This document shows, piece by piece, positions 9,555 through 19,053 of a stretch of DNA of 64,000 nucleotides. Source of the DNA: Symbiodinium sp. CCMP2592 (Eukaryota > Sar > Dinophyceae > Suessiales > Symbiodiniaceae); the NCBI GenBank assembly GCA_905221615.1, contig CAJNDT010006135.1, positions 1,712,089 to 1,776,088 of the forward strand, given 5' to 3'. Under the pieces are notes generated by a model, which saw nothing but the letters and a program-made list of their open reading frames with translations, was not told the DNA's origin and did no database searches. Position numbers and translations under genes: made by a program. Each line of letters opens with the position of its first letter. Within the stretch, counting starts at the first letter, position 1.

Positions 9555-9635
9555 GGACCCTAAGGAACCTACCTTTGTAGGGTTCCCTAATATAATTTCT
9601 TTATTATATAAGTCCTTAAAAGGTAGGTTACTTGG
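9555..9635. mobile_element. short hairpin, partial element
   Basis: AACCTACCTTTGTAGGGTTC and a partial complement near 9618-9634 (AAAAGGTAGGTTACTTGG). The block AACCTACAAAAAGGTAGG is shared with the hairpins at 29687 and 33630. Confidence 0.45.
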
Positions 9636-9984
9636 GTTGAGGTAGAAAAGCTCACTATCCGCAGTCCCGAACCCTGATAAGAACCACGCTTGGCCTTTGG
9701 AAGCTCGATGCCCATCTGTTGGGCTTCGTTCGACCTCGCATCTTCTCCGACATGGTTTAGGGTACAGGGTCTGAGGTTTGGCATTTGGAGCTTAGTGTTT
9801 AGGCTTCGGGGAATCGGGTATGGGGTGTACAGTGTAAGGTTGTATTGATTCTTGTGGGCCTTGGCTCACCTGTTGGTCCGAAGTAAGCACCTGTGCAGGA
9901 TCTGCTTGCCCCCCGCAAGTACCTACTGTAGCGGGCCTTACAAATTGCAATAGAGCCTCGGGGAGTGTGATCTCAATCTACCTT
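9636..9984. other. spacer, no gene recognised
   Basis: Mixed composition with telomere-like units at 9755-9830. The part nearest 9984 may be the 3-prime end of the LINE fragment that follows on the minus strand. Confidence 0.35.
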
Positions 9985-10848
9985 CTAGAAGAGAGCCTGA
10001 GGGATGATATTGGCTGGTACAAATGCCCCGACATTACATAGGAACCCTTTGACGGTCCAGCAGGCACATATGAAACGGATCCAAGGAGAGGGAATATCTT
10101 GCAAAGATGGATTTTCCGAGATCAAGGTGAGATCCTGATCAGCAAGGAGCTTGGTTAGCTTTCTGGAAACCTGGACGGCCAGGCTTGCAGCAATGCCGGC
10201 GTCTCTGTGCCTGATGGCGAGAGGGACATCATCTTACCACAGGTCAACATGATCGACCCCGGCCAAACCTACAACAGACTTGATCGGACGATACGTCGCG
10301 AGCTTGGCGATAGTTGGCGCTAGGGGGCATCCTTGTAGTAATCCCGCACTCGGGTAGATGGCAAGCGAGGAGCAGTCCTCAGCAATGAGGCATCTGCGGC
10401 CGGTATACCGCTGCATTGCCAGCTCAAGCAGAGCCGGCGGGAACTTAAGCTCCTCCCCAACTTCAATGACCTTGTCATGATTGACCGAGTCGTAGCAGTG
10501 TTGAACATCGATAAACAAGCTGATGATCGTTTCACCTCGTTGCTCTGCATCCTCAGCCCTGACCAGTCTAGCCAAAGCGGGATCCAAACAGGTCCGGCTG
10601 GGCTGTACAGCATCAAAGGGAGCCTTGGGACCATGGTCTCGCAGCCAGGCCTGCAAGAAAGGACGCCGGATCTTGGCGTAAATGTGCCACAAAACAGAGG
10701 TTAGGGAGATTGGCCGTTTCTTGTCGCCCCATGCAGCATGCATGTGCAACATGCCGGCTTGAACGTCGCTGCGAAGGTGACTGAAAGCTGAGAATCCGAA
10801 AGGTGCCGAGCTTGTCCAAAACACCGTCCGAAGCAGTTTGAACCCTAA
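9985..10848 (-). pseudogene. LINE (non-LTR) reverse transcriptase fragment
   Basis: Read on the minus strand, the frame shows the order of a non-LTR reverse transcriptase: KKRPISLTSVLWHIYAKI (early fingers block), ISLFIDVQHCYDSV (block A with the first catalytic Asp), and AGLLQGCPLAPT (block B). The next block should be the YxDD-type box. Here it reads DHVDLW, then a stop codon (TAA at about 10233-10235), then DDVPLAIR, so the stop lies directly before the two catalytic Asp codons. The same frame then stays open to 9985 and includes SRKLTKLLADQDL. No endonuclease domain is present, and the 5-prime side ends in telomere-like repeats at 10849. This is therefore a truncated, inactivated copy. 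The nominal start is GTG and has no meaning. Confidence 0.85.
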
Positions 10849-10934
10849 ACCCCAAAACCCTAAGCCCCTAACACCTATAAACCCTAAACCCCTGAACCCT
10901 AAACCACCAAACCCTCAATCCTACATGCAAAAAC
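10849..10934. repeat. CCCTAAA-like repeat
   Basis: Imperfect CCCTAAA/CCCCTAAC units between the LINE remnant and the next hairpin. Confidence 0.6.
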
Positions 10935-11054
10935 CCAGACCCCCGGGAGGATCCAAAAAGTAGATCCCTTAATGGGGGTTCCTATAAAGTACCCTTAGTA
11001 GCATAGGGCCCCAAAATAGGGGATCTACTTTCTAGATCCTTTCGGGGGTCTGGG
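10935..11054. mobile_element. hairpin element, family W, copy 1
   Basis: CCCAGACCCCCGGGAGGATC at the left and GATCCTTTCGGGGGTCTGGG at the right, with AAAAGTAGATCCCTTA and its complement inside. Confidence 0.8.
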
Positions 11055-11147
11055 AAACCGCGAAGGAACGGCGAAACTTCGAAGTCGCCCCAAACACCTC
11101 CAAACGGTCAGAGCCCATACACTCCGGTGAACGGAGCAGAGGCATTT

Positions 11148-11279
11148 CCCAGACACCCCCGGGAGGATCTAGAAAGTAGATCCCCTAATTTAGGGCCCTA
11201 TACTACTAAGGCTACTTTATAGTCACCCCCCCCCCCCCCACTAAGGGATCTACTTTTTGGATCCTCCCGGGGGTCTGGG
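11148..11279. mobile_element. hairpin element, family W, copy 2 (opposite orientation)
   Basis: Same ends as the copy at 10935 but with the interior inverted, plus a run of about 14 C at 11226-11239. The two copies are 93 bp apart. Confidence 0.8.
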
Positions 11280-11964
11280 TTAGGTTTGAGGGTTTAGGGC
11301 AATGTGCTTGACCAGCACAGCAGGCTTAGAATGTTTGGTATCTACGGCCCCTAAACCCAAAGCTCAAAAGCCGAAACCAAAAACCCTAAACCCAAAACCC
11401 AAAAACTAAAACCCTAAACCCAAAACCCTGAAGCCTAAACCCAAAACCCTAAACCATAAACAAAGGGGTTGGTAGTCTAAGCCCTGTGCCAGAAGGCCAC
11501 ACTCAGGCGGTCTGCGTCACTTAAGGCCGTGCAGAGGCAGCGCCAGATGCCCTGAACATGCTTCCGAGCTTGCGAATGGCTATAAAAAGCCTTTAATAGG
11601 TTAAGGGTTAAGGGTCCGAGCTTGCGAATGGCTAGAAAAGGCTGAAAATAGGTTAAGGGTCAAAGGTTTAGAGTCGTTTAGGGTTTATAAGGGCCTTGAT
11701 CATTTGAATAGGGTGTTGGCGACTCAACCACACCAACCCCCCCACTCAAAACAACCACCCACGCCGCCCAAATTTATCACCTCCGCCACCCGCAAGTAAA
11801 ACGGTAACCACACTCGCCCAAATCCAGCACCTGTTAGGAGATACAAATACCAACCATTCCGACCCGCCCCTACTACATGATTTGAGAGCTGATAAGTTGG
11901 ACCCGAATCAACCACATTCTGAGCGAAACTTGCTCGTGGCATTGGTGCTACCCGGCAACAGTCT
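11280..11964. repeat. telomere-like spacer with a ~55-bp direct repeat
   Basis: 11340-11460 is CCCTAAACCC/AAAACCC sequence. TCCGAGCTTGCGAATGGCTA occurs at about 11562 and again at 11612, each followed by an AATAGGTTAAGGGT block. 11700-11950 is mixed and unassigned. Confidence 0.55.
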
Positions 11965-12069
11965 TACGGTTGATGATATAAATCCTGCATTACCTTAAGG
12001 ACCCCAAACTATGGAAATTATGGTCTATTCCTTATTGTGGGTAGTGCAGGATTTGTATCATCAACCGTA
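11965..12069. mobile_element. hairpin element, family A (TA-flanked)
   Basis: TACGGTTGATGATATAAATC at the left and ATCATCAACCGTA at the right, with TCCTGCATTACC and its complement inside. The ends fit a Tc1/mariner-like MITE (TA target, CGGTTGATGAT inverted repeat). Ten copies in this window. Confidence 0.85.
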
Positions 12070-12124
12070 GTACCATGTGTTTGAATGTTCTGTCTGGGGG
12101 CCTTGGGTCCCACTATAAGACAAC

Positions 12125-12448
12125 TACTTAAAGGATCATGGGACTTAGTAAGGGTTCCTAAAGGGCGCCTTAAAGGGATCTGTAGGGTTCCTTAAAGGGA
12201 TCTGTGGGGTTTAGGGCTTAGGGTTTAGGGTCTACTTGGAGGATCATGGGACTTAGTAAGGGTTCCTAAAGGGCGCCTTAAAGGGATCTATAGGGTTCCT
12301 TAATGGGATCTATGGGGTTTAGGGCTTAGGGTTTAGGGTCTACTTGGAGGATCATGGGACTTAGTAAGGGTTCCTAAAGGGCGCCTTAAAGGGATCTGTA
12401 GGGTTCCTTAAAGGGATCTATGGGGTTTAGGGCTTAGGGTTTAGGGTC
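12125..12448. repeat. 108-bp tandem array made from a family C end
   Basis: The block TACTTGGAGGATCATGGGAC, GGGTTCCTAAAGGGCGCC, GGTTTAGGGTCTACTTGG starts at 12125, 12233 and 12341, exactly 108 bp apart. At 12449 the same left end continues into a full family C hairpin. The unit is thus a family C left arm plus flanking telomere-like sequence, amplified three times. Confidence 0.9.
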
Positions 12449-12573
12449 TACTTGGAGGATCATGGGACTTAGTAAGTAGGTTATAATTGGGGTTATAAGT
12501 CCCCTAAGTGGGGTTATCCTAATTATAACCCTACTTATAACGTTACTTACTAAGTCCTATGAGCCTTCAAGTA
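12449..12573. mobile_element. hairpin element, family C
   Basis: Complete copy with ends TACTTGGAGGATCATGGGAC and GTCCTATGAGCCTTCAAGTA. It is the source or final member of the array immediately upstream. Confidence 0.85.
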
Positions 12574-12957
12574 GGGTAGGCAAAACAACGGACAACTGGA
12601 ACTGGGTGAGGGTAGGCTGCAGCCTTTTCCGGGAATAGAGTTTAGGTTTAGGTCCCCGGTAGCCCTTTAAAAAAGGTACTACTGGGTTCGGGGGCTGGGC
12701 TATAGGATAAGCCTGATTTGGGGGATCTAGAAACATTTGGCTTTACCTTGTCCGACCCCAGCGACTTGAATCATGAACCCCTTAACACTCTGCCTACCAT
12801 CAGGCTCTATCCTGCGACTTTAACCCGTTCACCTCATAGTTGGATGGTTGAAGGTTTCTGTTCCGTGCATTCCTAACCGAAAGGCTCGAAGAACTCATAG
12901 TTGAAGGTCGTAGGTGCAAGATTTATGTGCTGCACGGCTTCGGGGGCGATGTTTGAT
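12574..12957. other. spacer, no gene recognised
   Basis: Mixed sequence. CATAGTTG-GAAGGT blocks near 12834 and 12896 look like a short imperfect repeat. No supported frame. Confidence 0.4.
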
Positions 12958-13065
12958 AATGTGGGAACCTGATTAAGCCACCTTGGGCCTTTATTGGGGT
13001 TCCTTATATGAATCCCAATATATTGGGGGTCATAGGCCCAGGGTGTCTTAATCAGGTTCCTACTT
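12958..13065. mobile_element. hairpin element, family L
   Basis: ATGTGGGAACCTGATTAAG and CTTAATCAGGTTCCTACTT form the ends, followed by TA as in the copy at 476. Confidence 0.75.
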
Positions 13066-13447
13066 TAAACTGCTGAGGCCCGGTGCACCCTAAGCCCGCA
13101 CTCTTAAACCAGCGAAAGCCCTCGCGGTCCAAGTACCCAGTCACCTAATCCAAAAGATTAACCTACAACCAAGCACGTAATTAGTAGGTCCTTGAGACCC
13201 CTGTAGCGAATCCCAGAAACATGGGCTGTCGGAGGATTAGGGCTAGGATCCATAATGCTTTACCTTAAAGGCATGAGGATTCTGATGTTCCAACTTTCTG
13301 GCACCCTTCCAAATCCCTACTGACCACGTCCTCTCTGACCCTCAGGGAAAAGTCAAGACCCCTGCCTCGCGCTCTTCTTCCTGACCCAGTATTAAGGGGG
13401 TTGTTGTTCAGGCTCTAGAAGGCCTACTAGGCCAGTAGCTGATAGTA
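13066..13447. other. spacer with half a family B element
   Basis: 13245-13303 (TAGGATCCATAATGCTTTAC to TTCCAACTTTCTGGC) is the right half of family B. The rest is of mixed composition. Confidence 0.5.
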
Positions 13448-13521
13448 GGCCTAATATCAAGGCCTTCGGCCTTGATATTAGGCCAGTGGCCAGTGGCCTA
13501 CTTGCCTTCGGCAAGTAGGCC
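13448..13521. repeat. two adjacent perfect short palindromes
   Basis: 13448-13484 has two 17-bp arms (GGCCTAATATCAAGGCC) around TTC. 13495-13521 has two 12-bp arms (GGCCTACTTGCC) around TTC. Partial GGCCTACTA/TAGTAGGCC pairs precede them from 13428. Both are perfect stem-loops at DNA or RNA level, unlike the hairpin element families elsewhere in the window. Confidence 0.85.
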
Positions 13522-13881
13522 TAGGCATCATACTGGCCTTCGGGTTTAGGGTCAGGGGCTTGGGGCTTGGGGAGTCAGTTAAAGCTTTTGGGGTTTAGGC
13601 TGCAGTTTGGAAGGTGTTGGAAATCCCTAAACCCTGCAAGCCCTACCCCATTGCATGAATCTGACGTGAAACCCCTCGATTTCTTGAGCTGTGCGCGCAT
13701 GTGACATGTGCCGGGCACTGCAACTGAGGTTCATGTACTTGCAGAGCATAGCCCGTAGTTGACGTCCCGGTGTCGCACAAGCGCAATTGAGATGAGCACT
13801 TATTCGAATCACTGGGCACTGTAAACTGCAGAAAAAGGTGCTCATGTCATTTCGTATCGGTCGCTGGAAACCCAAATATGT
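13522..13881. other. open island, unassigned
   Basis: A minus-strand frame at 13627-13902 reads plausibly (QRPIRNDMSTFFCSLQCPV and onward) and is cut by the family J element at 13882. No family recognised, and it may be an exon remnant. Confidence 0.25.
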
Positions 13882-13968
13882 CTTAGAAGCTGCCCCCACC
13901 ATAGTGGTATAATAGGAATATGATAGGACCCTAATATAATCCTTATAGTCACTACTACAGGGTGGGGG
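13882..13968. mobile_element. hairpin element, family J (end-deleted)
   Basis: Left end TTAGAAGCTGCCCCCACC is complete. The right end stops at CAGGGTGGGGGG without the last bases. TATGTC on both sides is probably the rest of its 8-bp target duplication. Confidence 0.7.
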
Positions 13969-14118
13969 GGTATGTCCATAAAACTCAGAGCAGTAGAGTT
14001 CGACATCTGCTCAGCCGGACTCTAAAGGTTTAGGGTTTCGGGTTTAAGGTTTAAGGTTTAGGGGACTGTTGCTTGGCTCCTGCTTCCAGTTCACAGTAGG
14101 TGGTCGTCTATCGTTTTC

Positions 14119-14222
14119 TACGGTTGATGATATAAATCCTGCATTACCCATAATAAGGAATATACCATAATTCCCATATATCCCTGCTTGTGGGTAATGC
14201 AGGATGTATATCATCAACCGTA
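14119..14222. mobile_element. hairpin element, family A
   Basis: TACGGTTGATGATATAAATC and ATCATCAACCGTA ends with CCCATAATAAGGAATATACC inside. TA at both borders. Confidence 0.9.
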
Positions 14223-14811
14223 GGACCGTTGGTCTGGACGTCAGGGCTGCAATCATCAGAGTCACAACGCAAGCACCATTACCCAGTCTCGCCATCATCA
14301 TGGAGAAAGTTTAGGGACATCACAACCACCATCGTCGTCACCAACATCTTTCCTCTTCCAGATCGACATTCGCAAAACCGCTGATCATTCAACAACAGAA
14401 TTACCAAAGGCGGCATCAACATGACAGCAGTGATTGTCGTGCCCACTGGTCATTCTCAAACAGGGTCCAACTACGCAAAGATGCAGGCAATCTGTTGGAA
14501 TCTGTTCACTGACCCTGTACCAGAGGTTGTAAACTAATAAGGGTCTCGCAACCTCCTATAATAAGACTCTGACCGCCCTTGAACAAAAAAACAAGAAGAC
14601 AGCCATGACAACAACATTCGAAGGAAAGCACCTAAAGACAGATAACCAACACAGCACACGAACAGCAAACCAAAACTCCAACGCAAAATTAAACCCCCAA
14701 CCCTATCAACCCTAAAAAGTCCAAAACCGAACACAAAACTCCAAAAACCCAACACCAACCACACACCCTCAAAACCCTAAACCTTTCGGGGAGCCTGTGA
14801 CAACAAAGCCG
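14223..14811. other. spacer, no gene recognised
   Basis: Strand-asymmetric (C- and A-rich on the plus strand from 14570), with CCCTAAA units at the end. Several short frames, none convincing. Confidence 0.4.
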
Positions 14812-14947
14812 TACTTGGAGGGTCGGGGGACTTAGTAACTGGTTATTTTAAAGACTTATAAGTACCATAACCCCAATTAGGACCCCTTTTAGGGTACTTA
14901 TAAGTCTACTTACTACCTACTTACTAAGTCCCTCGACCCTCCAAGTA
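14812..14947. mobile_element. hairpin element, family C
   Basis: TACTTGGAGGGTCGGGGGAC and GTCCCTCGACCCTCCAAGTA, both ends intact with TA borders. Confidence 0.9.
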
Positions 14948-15011
14948 GTCCCTAGATCATGAGTCCGCAACCTTCAACCCGAGATCGAAGCCCTAAACCC
15001 TCAAAGCCCTT

Positions 15012-15117
15012 AAAGGGAACTCCAGAAAGTTGGAATATGGTTTCAGGGTAGGATACCTCATAATTTACCATGAAAGGTATAGGATAATCATATTCCAACT
15101 TTCTGGCGTTTACTTTA
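15012..15117. mobile_element. hairpin element, family B
   Basis: GAACTCCAGAAAGTTGGAAT and ATTCCAACTTTCTGGCGTTT. The interior is diverged from the copy at 5928. Confidence 0.8.
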
Positions 15118-15435
15118 ACCCTTAGACAACCCTGGATCGTTCAGCAAACACTAAAGCCCTAGAGAAGCCCGTCTAAACCCTTCGAGAAGAACCCTCAACA
15201 CCCTAAACCTTTAAGGGAACTAAACCCTCATGTAATCTCATGTAATTAAGAACACCCTCAACCCAAGGGAAAAACCTGGGTTCTTCACAAAAAACGGGGC
15301 TTTCGGGCCGCCTGGCAGAGACCTTCGAGGCGTCCGGGGAGCTCGGGACCCAAGGGCAGGCCGACAGCTGCAGCTTCCTCCGGTATAATATATATATATA
15401 TATATCCTTTAAAGGGATCTATAGGGGGTACCTTT
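15118..15435. other. spacer with a TA microsatellite
   Basis: 15384-15405 is a TA run. 15290-15370 is GC-rich but has no identifiable frame. Confidence 0.5.
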
Positions 15436-15671
15436 AAGGGTCCAAAGGACCCGATAATTAGGTACTCGGTTTGGGGGTAGTAGGTATGTAGGTTAGGATA
15501 TTGGAGAGTATATGCTAGGATCCCTACTTAAAGGCTCGTGGGACTTAGTAAGTAAGGTTAGTTATAAGTAGGCTATAATTAGGATAACCCCACTTAGGGC
15601 ACTTATAACCCCAACTACAACCTACTTACTAAGTCCCATGATCCTCTAAGTACTGTTGATCCAAGGGTTGC
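15436..15671. mobile_element. family P hairpin interrupted by a family C hairpin
   Basis: GGGTCCAAAGGACCC, GGTACTC and GAGAGTATATGC at 15436-15520 are the left part of family P (compare 62020), and a weak right end (GTTGATCCAAGGG) follows at 15654. Between them, 15525-15652 is a full family C copy entering at a TA. Confidence 0.6.
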
Positions 15672-15735
15672 TTTAAAGGGATCTATAAGGGTACCTTAAA
15701 AGGGGGCTCCATTAAGGGATCTATGAGGGTTTAGG

Positions 15736-15833
15736 GTTGATGATATATATCCTGCACTATACCCATAATAAGGAATATATGGGAAGTATGGTGTATTCCT
15801 CATTAGGGGTCATGCAGGATTTATATCATCAAC
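15736..15833. mobile_element. hairpin element, family A (eroded ends)
   Basis: GTTGATGATATATATCCTGC and GCAGGATTTATATCATCAAC. The outer CGG/CCG bases are lost. Confidence 0.75.
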
Positions 15834-15839
15834 AGTCCC

Positions 15840-16140
15840 ATCTTGGGTGTCGGGGTTTAAGCTTTAGGTTTTGCTTTCAGTTGGCTGCCAAAATGGGGTT
15901 TAGGGTCTAGGAGTTTAAGTTGTAGGTTTACCTTTAGGCCGGGTTGACAAAATAGGGGTTTACGGCTTAGGGGGTTAAGGTTTAGGTTTTGCTTTAAGTT
16001 GGGTTGACAACAAAGAGGTTTAGGGCATAGGGTTCGGGGGTTTAGGGCTCAGGTCTTGCTTTAAGTTGCGTTGACGAAACAGTTAAGGTTTAGGTTTTGC
16101 TTTAAGTTGGGTTTGCAAAGTAGGGGTTTGGTGCTTGGGG
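15840..16140 (+). repeat. imperfect tandem repeat, ~5 units
   Basis: GTTTAGGTTTTGCTTTAAGT followed by TGGGTTGACAA and a GGGGTTTAGGG block recurs about every 35-70 bp. It grades into telomere-like sequence. Confidence 0.65.
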
Positions 16141-17216
16141 GTTTAGGGTTGGGGCTTTGGGTTAAGCGCTGGGTTCAGTCTGCTGTGTTACAGTTGCTCA
16201 GGTTTTTTGAGGCGTTTAAGGATTTGACGAATGCAGCTGCCTCGGTTTTCGGGTTAACGGTGTTTGCCTGGGTTTAGGGCGTTCACGGCTTAGGGTGGCT
16301 TTAGAATTAAGGGCTCGCCCTCCTATTCTGCTGCCTTATTTCGGTTGTGGCATGTTATAGTTGTGCTTTCTTTTGGTGATGCGGGGATGGGTTAAGTTGC
16401 TTTGCCTAGGTTTTAGGGCTGTTAAGCTGTTGCTGGTTTTGATGGCTTTCAGGGTGTTTCGAGTTATTGGCTATGTTCTGTTTGCTTGAAATATTCGGCC
16501 CCGGGTATCTTTGTATAGTTTGGTGTTTTGGAGTTCTAGCCATGTATTGATTAGACTCTTTGTTTTGAGCATTGGGCATCAAAACTGCAATACTCAGAAG
16601 TCCATCTAGAGGAATGTTGTCAGCTGTTTGCTTGGCTCGCCAGCGTTGCTGGGGTTCTAAGCTGTTGTGTAGGCTGGTTAACTTGCTTGAATTGAAAGGG
16701 TTGTTGGGTTTGGTTGCCGCCAACCCAACATGCCAGGTGTGCTTCATATGCGGAGCCAACGGATGGGCTTTGTCCCGAGACTAGGTAATTACACAGGACC
16801 CGACAAGGCAAACAAAAATACTCTGTGCGAGTCCAATGCTCTGATAAGCCAAGACCCTAAATCAACCATGCGCAAGCAGCCGGCAAACTCTCCGAAGTGC
16901 TTTACCTAAACACCCAACGCACTCGATTAAGTAAAGCATCAAATCGCCCATGGACCCTTACATACTGCAAACGACCAGAACTCGTTTGGACACACCCTTG
17001 CGTTGGGTTACTGGGAAACTGTATGTGTACTTCAAAAATTTCCAACATAAAGACGCAAAAGAACACCTGGCGCCTCGGGAAAAAGGCACAAGGCTTATAA
17101 TGCCCACTAAAGCAACACCCTGACCTGGCTTTTGAAACATCCTGTTGAGAACCCCCAATACAAAACCCTGGCTAAGCTTAACGAAGACAGAGTTTTCGGT
17201 GAAGACTCTCAAAACG
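16141..17216. other. long spacer, no gene recognised
   Basis: Low in hairpin elements. Overlapping frames on both strands near 16406-16811 and 16897-17212 have no resemblance to a known family and begin at non-ATG codons or arbitrary positions. Confidence 0.4.
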
Positions 17217-17295
17217 GTCCTAAGTACCTACACAGATATTGGGGGTGCTTTCCCAAACCATGAACAGTAGTTCCCGAACCCTAAACCGTGTATTT
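17217..17295. mobile_element. family Q hairpin, left half
   Basis: ATTGGGGGTGCTTTCCCAAA followed by GAACAGTAGTTCC matches the left part of the copy at 19777. The right arm is missing. Confidence 0.55.
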
Positions 17296-17379
17296 CCTAC
17301 TGTATGGCTCGCATTTTCCTAGTATGCTATTTTAATACGGCAGCCCTAAAATAATGAGGGCAAAAGGGTACTCCTTTCC

Positions 17380-17496
17380 TAGAGGCTCCCGATATACGCA
17401 CTACTACCATTATGCAATTAGGTCCCTGCAACCATATTAATAGACTGGTCTTCTGGTACCTTATTCCATGATGGTAGTACATGTGGACCCTCTGGG
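17380..17496. mobile_element. hairpin element, family R
   Basis: AGAGGCTCCCGATA to CATGTGGACCCTCTGGG, with CATTATGCAATTAGGTCCCT and GGTACCTTATTCCATGATGG as inner arms. Copies at 31103 and 35108. Confidence 0.75.
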
Positions 17497-17554
17497 TTAG
17501 CCCTCCAACCCTAAACCCTGAAATCATATCCTTAGGTACCCTGAAGGATAAGAA

Positions 17555-17838
17555 GGCCCTACCCTAAGGCTCCTCGACCCCCCCTTTAGTGAAATCCCAA
17601 ACCTTAGCCCCCTTAGGGTAAAGGAACCCTTGAATCATAGGGATCCTTAGGGGTGTAGGGGGAGGGGGGGTAGGGGGCCGAAAGGCCCATAAAAAGGACA
17701 AAAAAGGCCTATGAAAGGAAATATAGTCCCCTACACCCCTCCTCCTGGACCCTCGTAGTGAAATCCCAAACCTTCGCCCCCAAAGCCCAAACCCTCCCCC
17801 AGAGAGCCCATGACCCCTTTGGGAGCCTTAGGGTAAAG
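17555..17838. mobile_element. families X and Y in tandem
   Basis: 17651-17752 (X): GGGGTGTAGGGGGAGG and CCCCTACACCCCTCCTCC are inverted around AAAGGCCCATAAAAAGG. 17742-17838 (Y): CCTCGTAGTGAAATCCCAAA to TTTGGGAGCCTTAGGG, seen in opposite orientation at 54909. A partial Y also precedes X at 17570-17640. Confidence 0.65.
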
Positions 17839-18344
17839 GCACCCTTTAAGGACCAAGGTTTCACTGTTGAAGCCTCCAGGGCCGCCGCCAGGACGCTGGC
17901 GGGCACGCTCGCCCCACGCTCGCCCACGAGGGGCTCAAGCATCTCGGAAGCTTTGCTGTGCCCAAAGGTTTTAAGGGGTTCCTGTAAAGGGATCTCGAAG
18001 GGTTCCTTTAAAGGGCTCTTTCCGGGTTCGTTTAAAGGGATCTAAGGTTTGCTGCGCGCACGGGTTTGAGGGGTTTGAGGTTTATGAAGCCGTAGTATTC
18101 CGGCAACACCTCATGCACGGAATTGCAGTGCAAAGTTCCCATACTCTACCTGGACGCTAGAATGTAGTTGTTGTTGCTGATGTCCTCGTTGCTTTATGCT
18201 TGCAATGCCCCTTACAGAAGCCCTTAAACACCGAAACGGAAACCTGACCCCTAACTACTGTAAACCCTTTGAAATACAGCCCAAAAGTATTACATCTTAG
18301 TGTCTACTTAAAAGTCGGGTTACAAGTTCAGCACGACGCGAACC
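17839..18344. other. spacer, no gene recognised
   Basis: 17870-17950 is GC-rich on both strands. AGGGGTTCCTGTAAAGGGATC-type units follow at 17975-18045. No supportable frame. Confidence 0.35.
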
Positions 18345-18440
18345 CTTAACGGGTTTAAGGTTCCGGTTCAAAGATAGGGATTTATACTATAAGGATATAG
18401 GGCCCCCTACATTTAAGCGTCAGTTAGCCCTTAAGGTTGT
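18345..18440. mobile_element. hairpin-like repeat, family U
   Basis: AACGGGTTTAAGGTT at the left and CATTTAAGCGTCAGTTAGCC at the right, with ATAGGGCCCCCTAC inside. Best copy at 53500. Confidence 0.45.
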
Positions 18441-18603
18441 CCCTAAACCCTAAATCCCTAAATCCCTGAACCCACCCACCCAGCGAAGCCTGTCGCACCG
18501 CTTGCTCGGCGGAAGTTGCGGGATCCTGGCGATTCGGGATTCCCAGTCCGAGTCCCTACTCGGAGATACGAAAACCTTACCGTGTTAAGGGTTCCCTTAA
18601 CTC

Positions 18604-18704
18604 AGAGGGTCCACGTACCCAAGTAGTAGGGTTTCAGGTCCCCAAATCCATACACTGAATGGTTTTTGGACCTTGAAACCCTACTATTTGGGTACTTGGA
18701 CCCT
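18604..18704. mobile_element. hairpin element, family D
   Basis: AGAGGGTCCACGTACCCAAG and TTGGGTACTTGGACCC, with GTAGTAGGGTTTCAGG and GAAACCCTACTATT as inner arms and a CATACACTGAATGG centre. Confidence 0.85.
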
Positions 18705-18837
18705 TAAGGTTAAGGCTTCCTTTAAAGGCTCCGTTAAAGGTTCCCTTAAGGGTTCCTTTAAGGGTTCCGTTAGGGGTTCCTTTCAGGGATCTCTATAGAT
18801 TTTAGGCTTCAGGGCCTATGTTTAGGGTTTATGGGTG
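18705..18837 (+). repeat. AAGGGTTCCTTTA short-unit array
   Basis: Six or more near-copies of GGTTCCTTTAAGGG-type units in a row between two hairpins. Confidence 0.7.
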
Positions 18838-19053
18838 TACTTGGGGGGTCGGAGGACTTAGAAAGCAGGGCTCCTTAGAGGGATCCTTAAAGAGCTCCTT
18901 CAGAAGGATCAAAAAGGGGGTTATAGGGGGATAGATAAGGGAGGTATAGGACGACTTAGTAAGTAGGTCACAAAGCAGACTTATAAGTGCCCAAAGTGGG
19001 ATCCTAATTGAGTCAATAAATCTCCACGTAATAATTCCCCCAACCCTCCAAGT
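18838..19053. mobile_element. family C hairpin enlarged by insertion
   Basis: TACTTGGGGGGTCGGAGGAC at the left and CCCCCAACCCTCCAAGTA at the right are 216 bp apart instead of about 125. The extra sequence near 18865-18955 contains AGGGATCCTTAAAG-type units, and a second GACTTAGTAAGTAGGT block lies at 18952. Confidence 0.7.
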
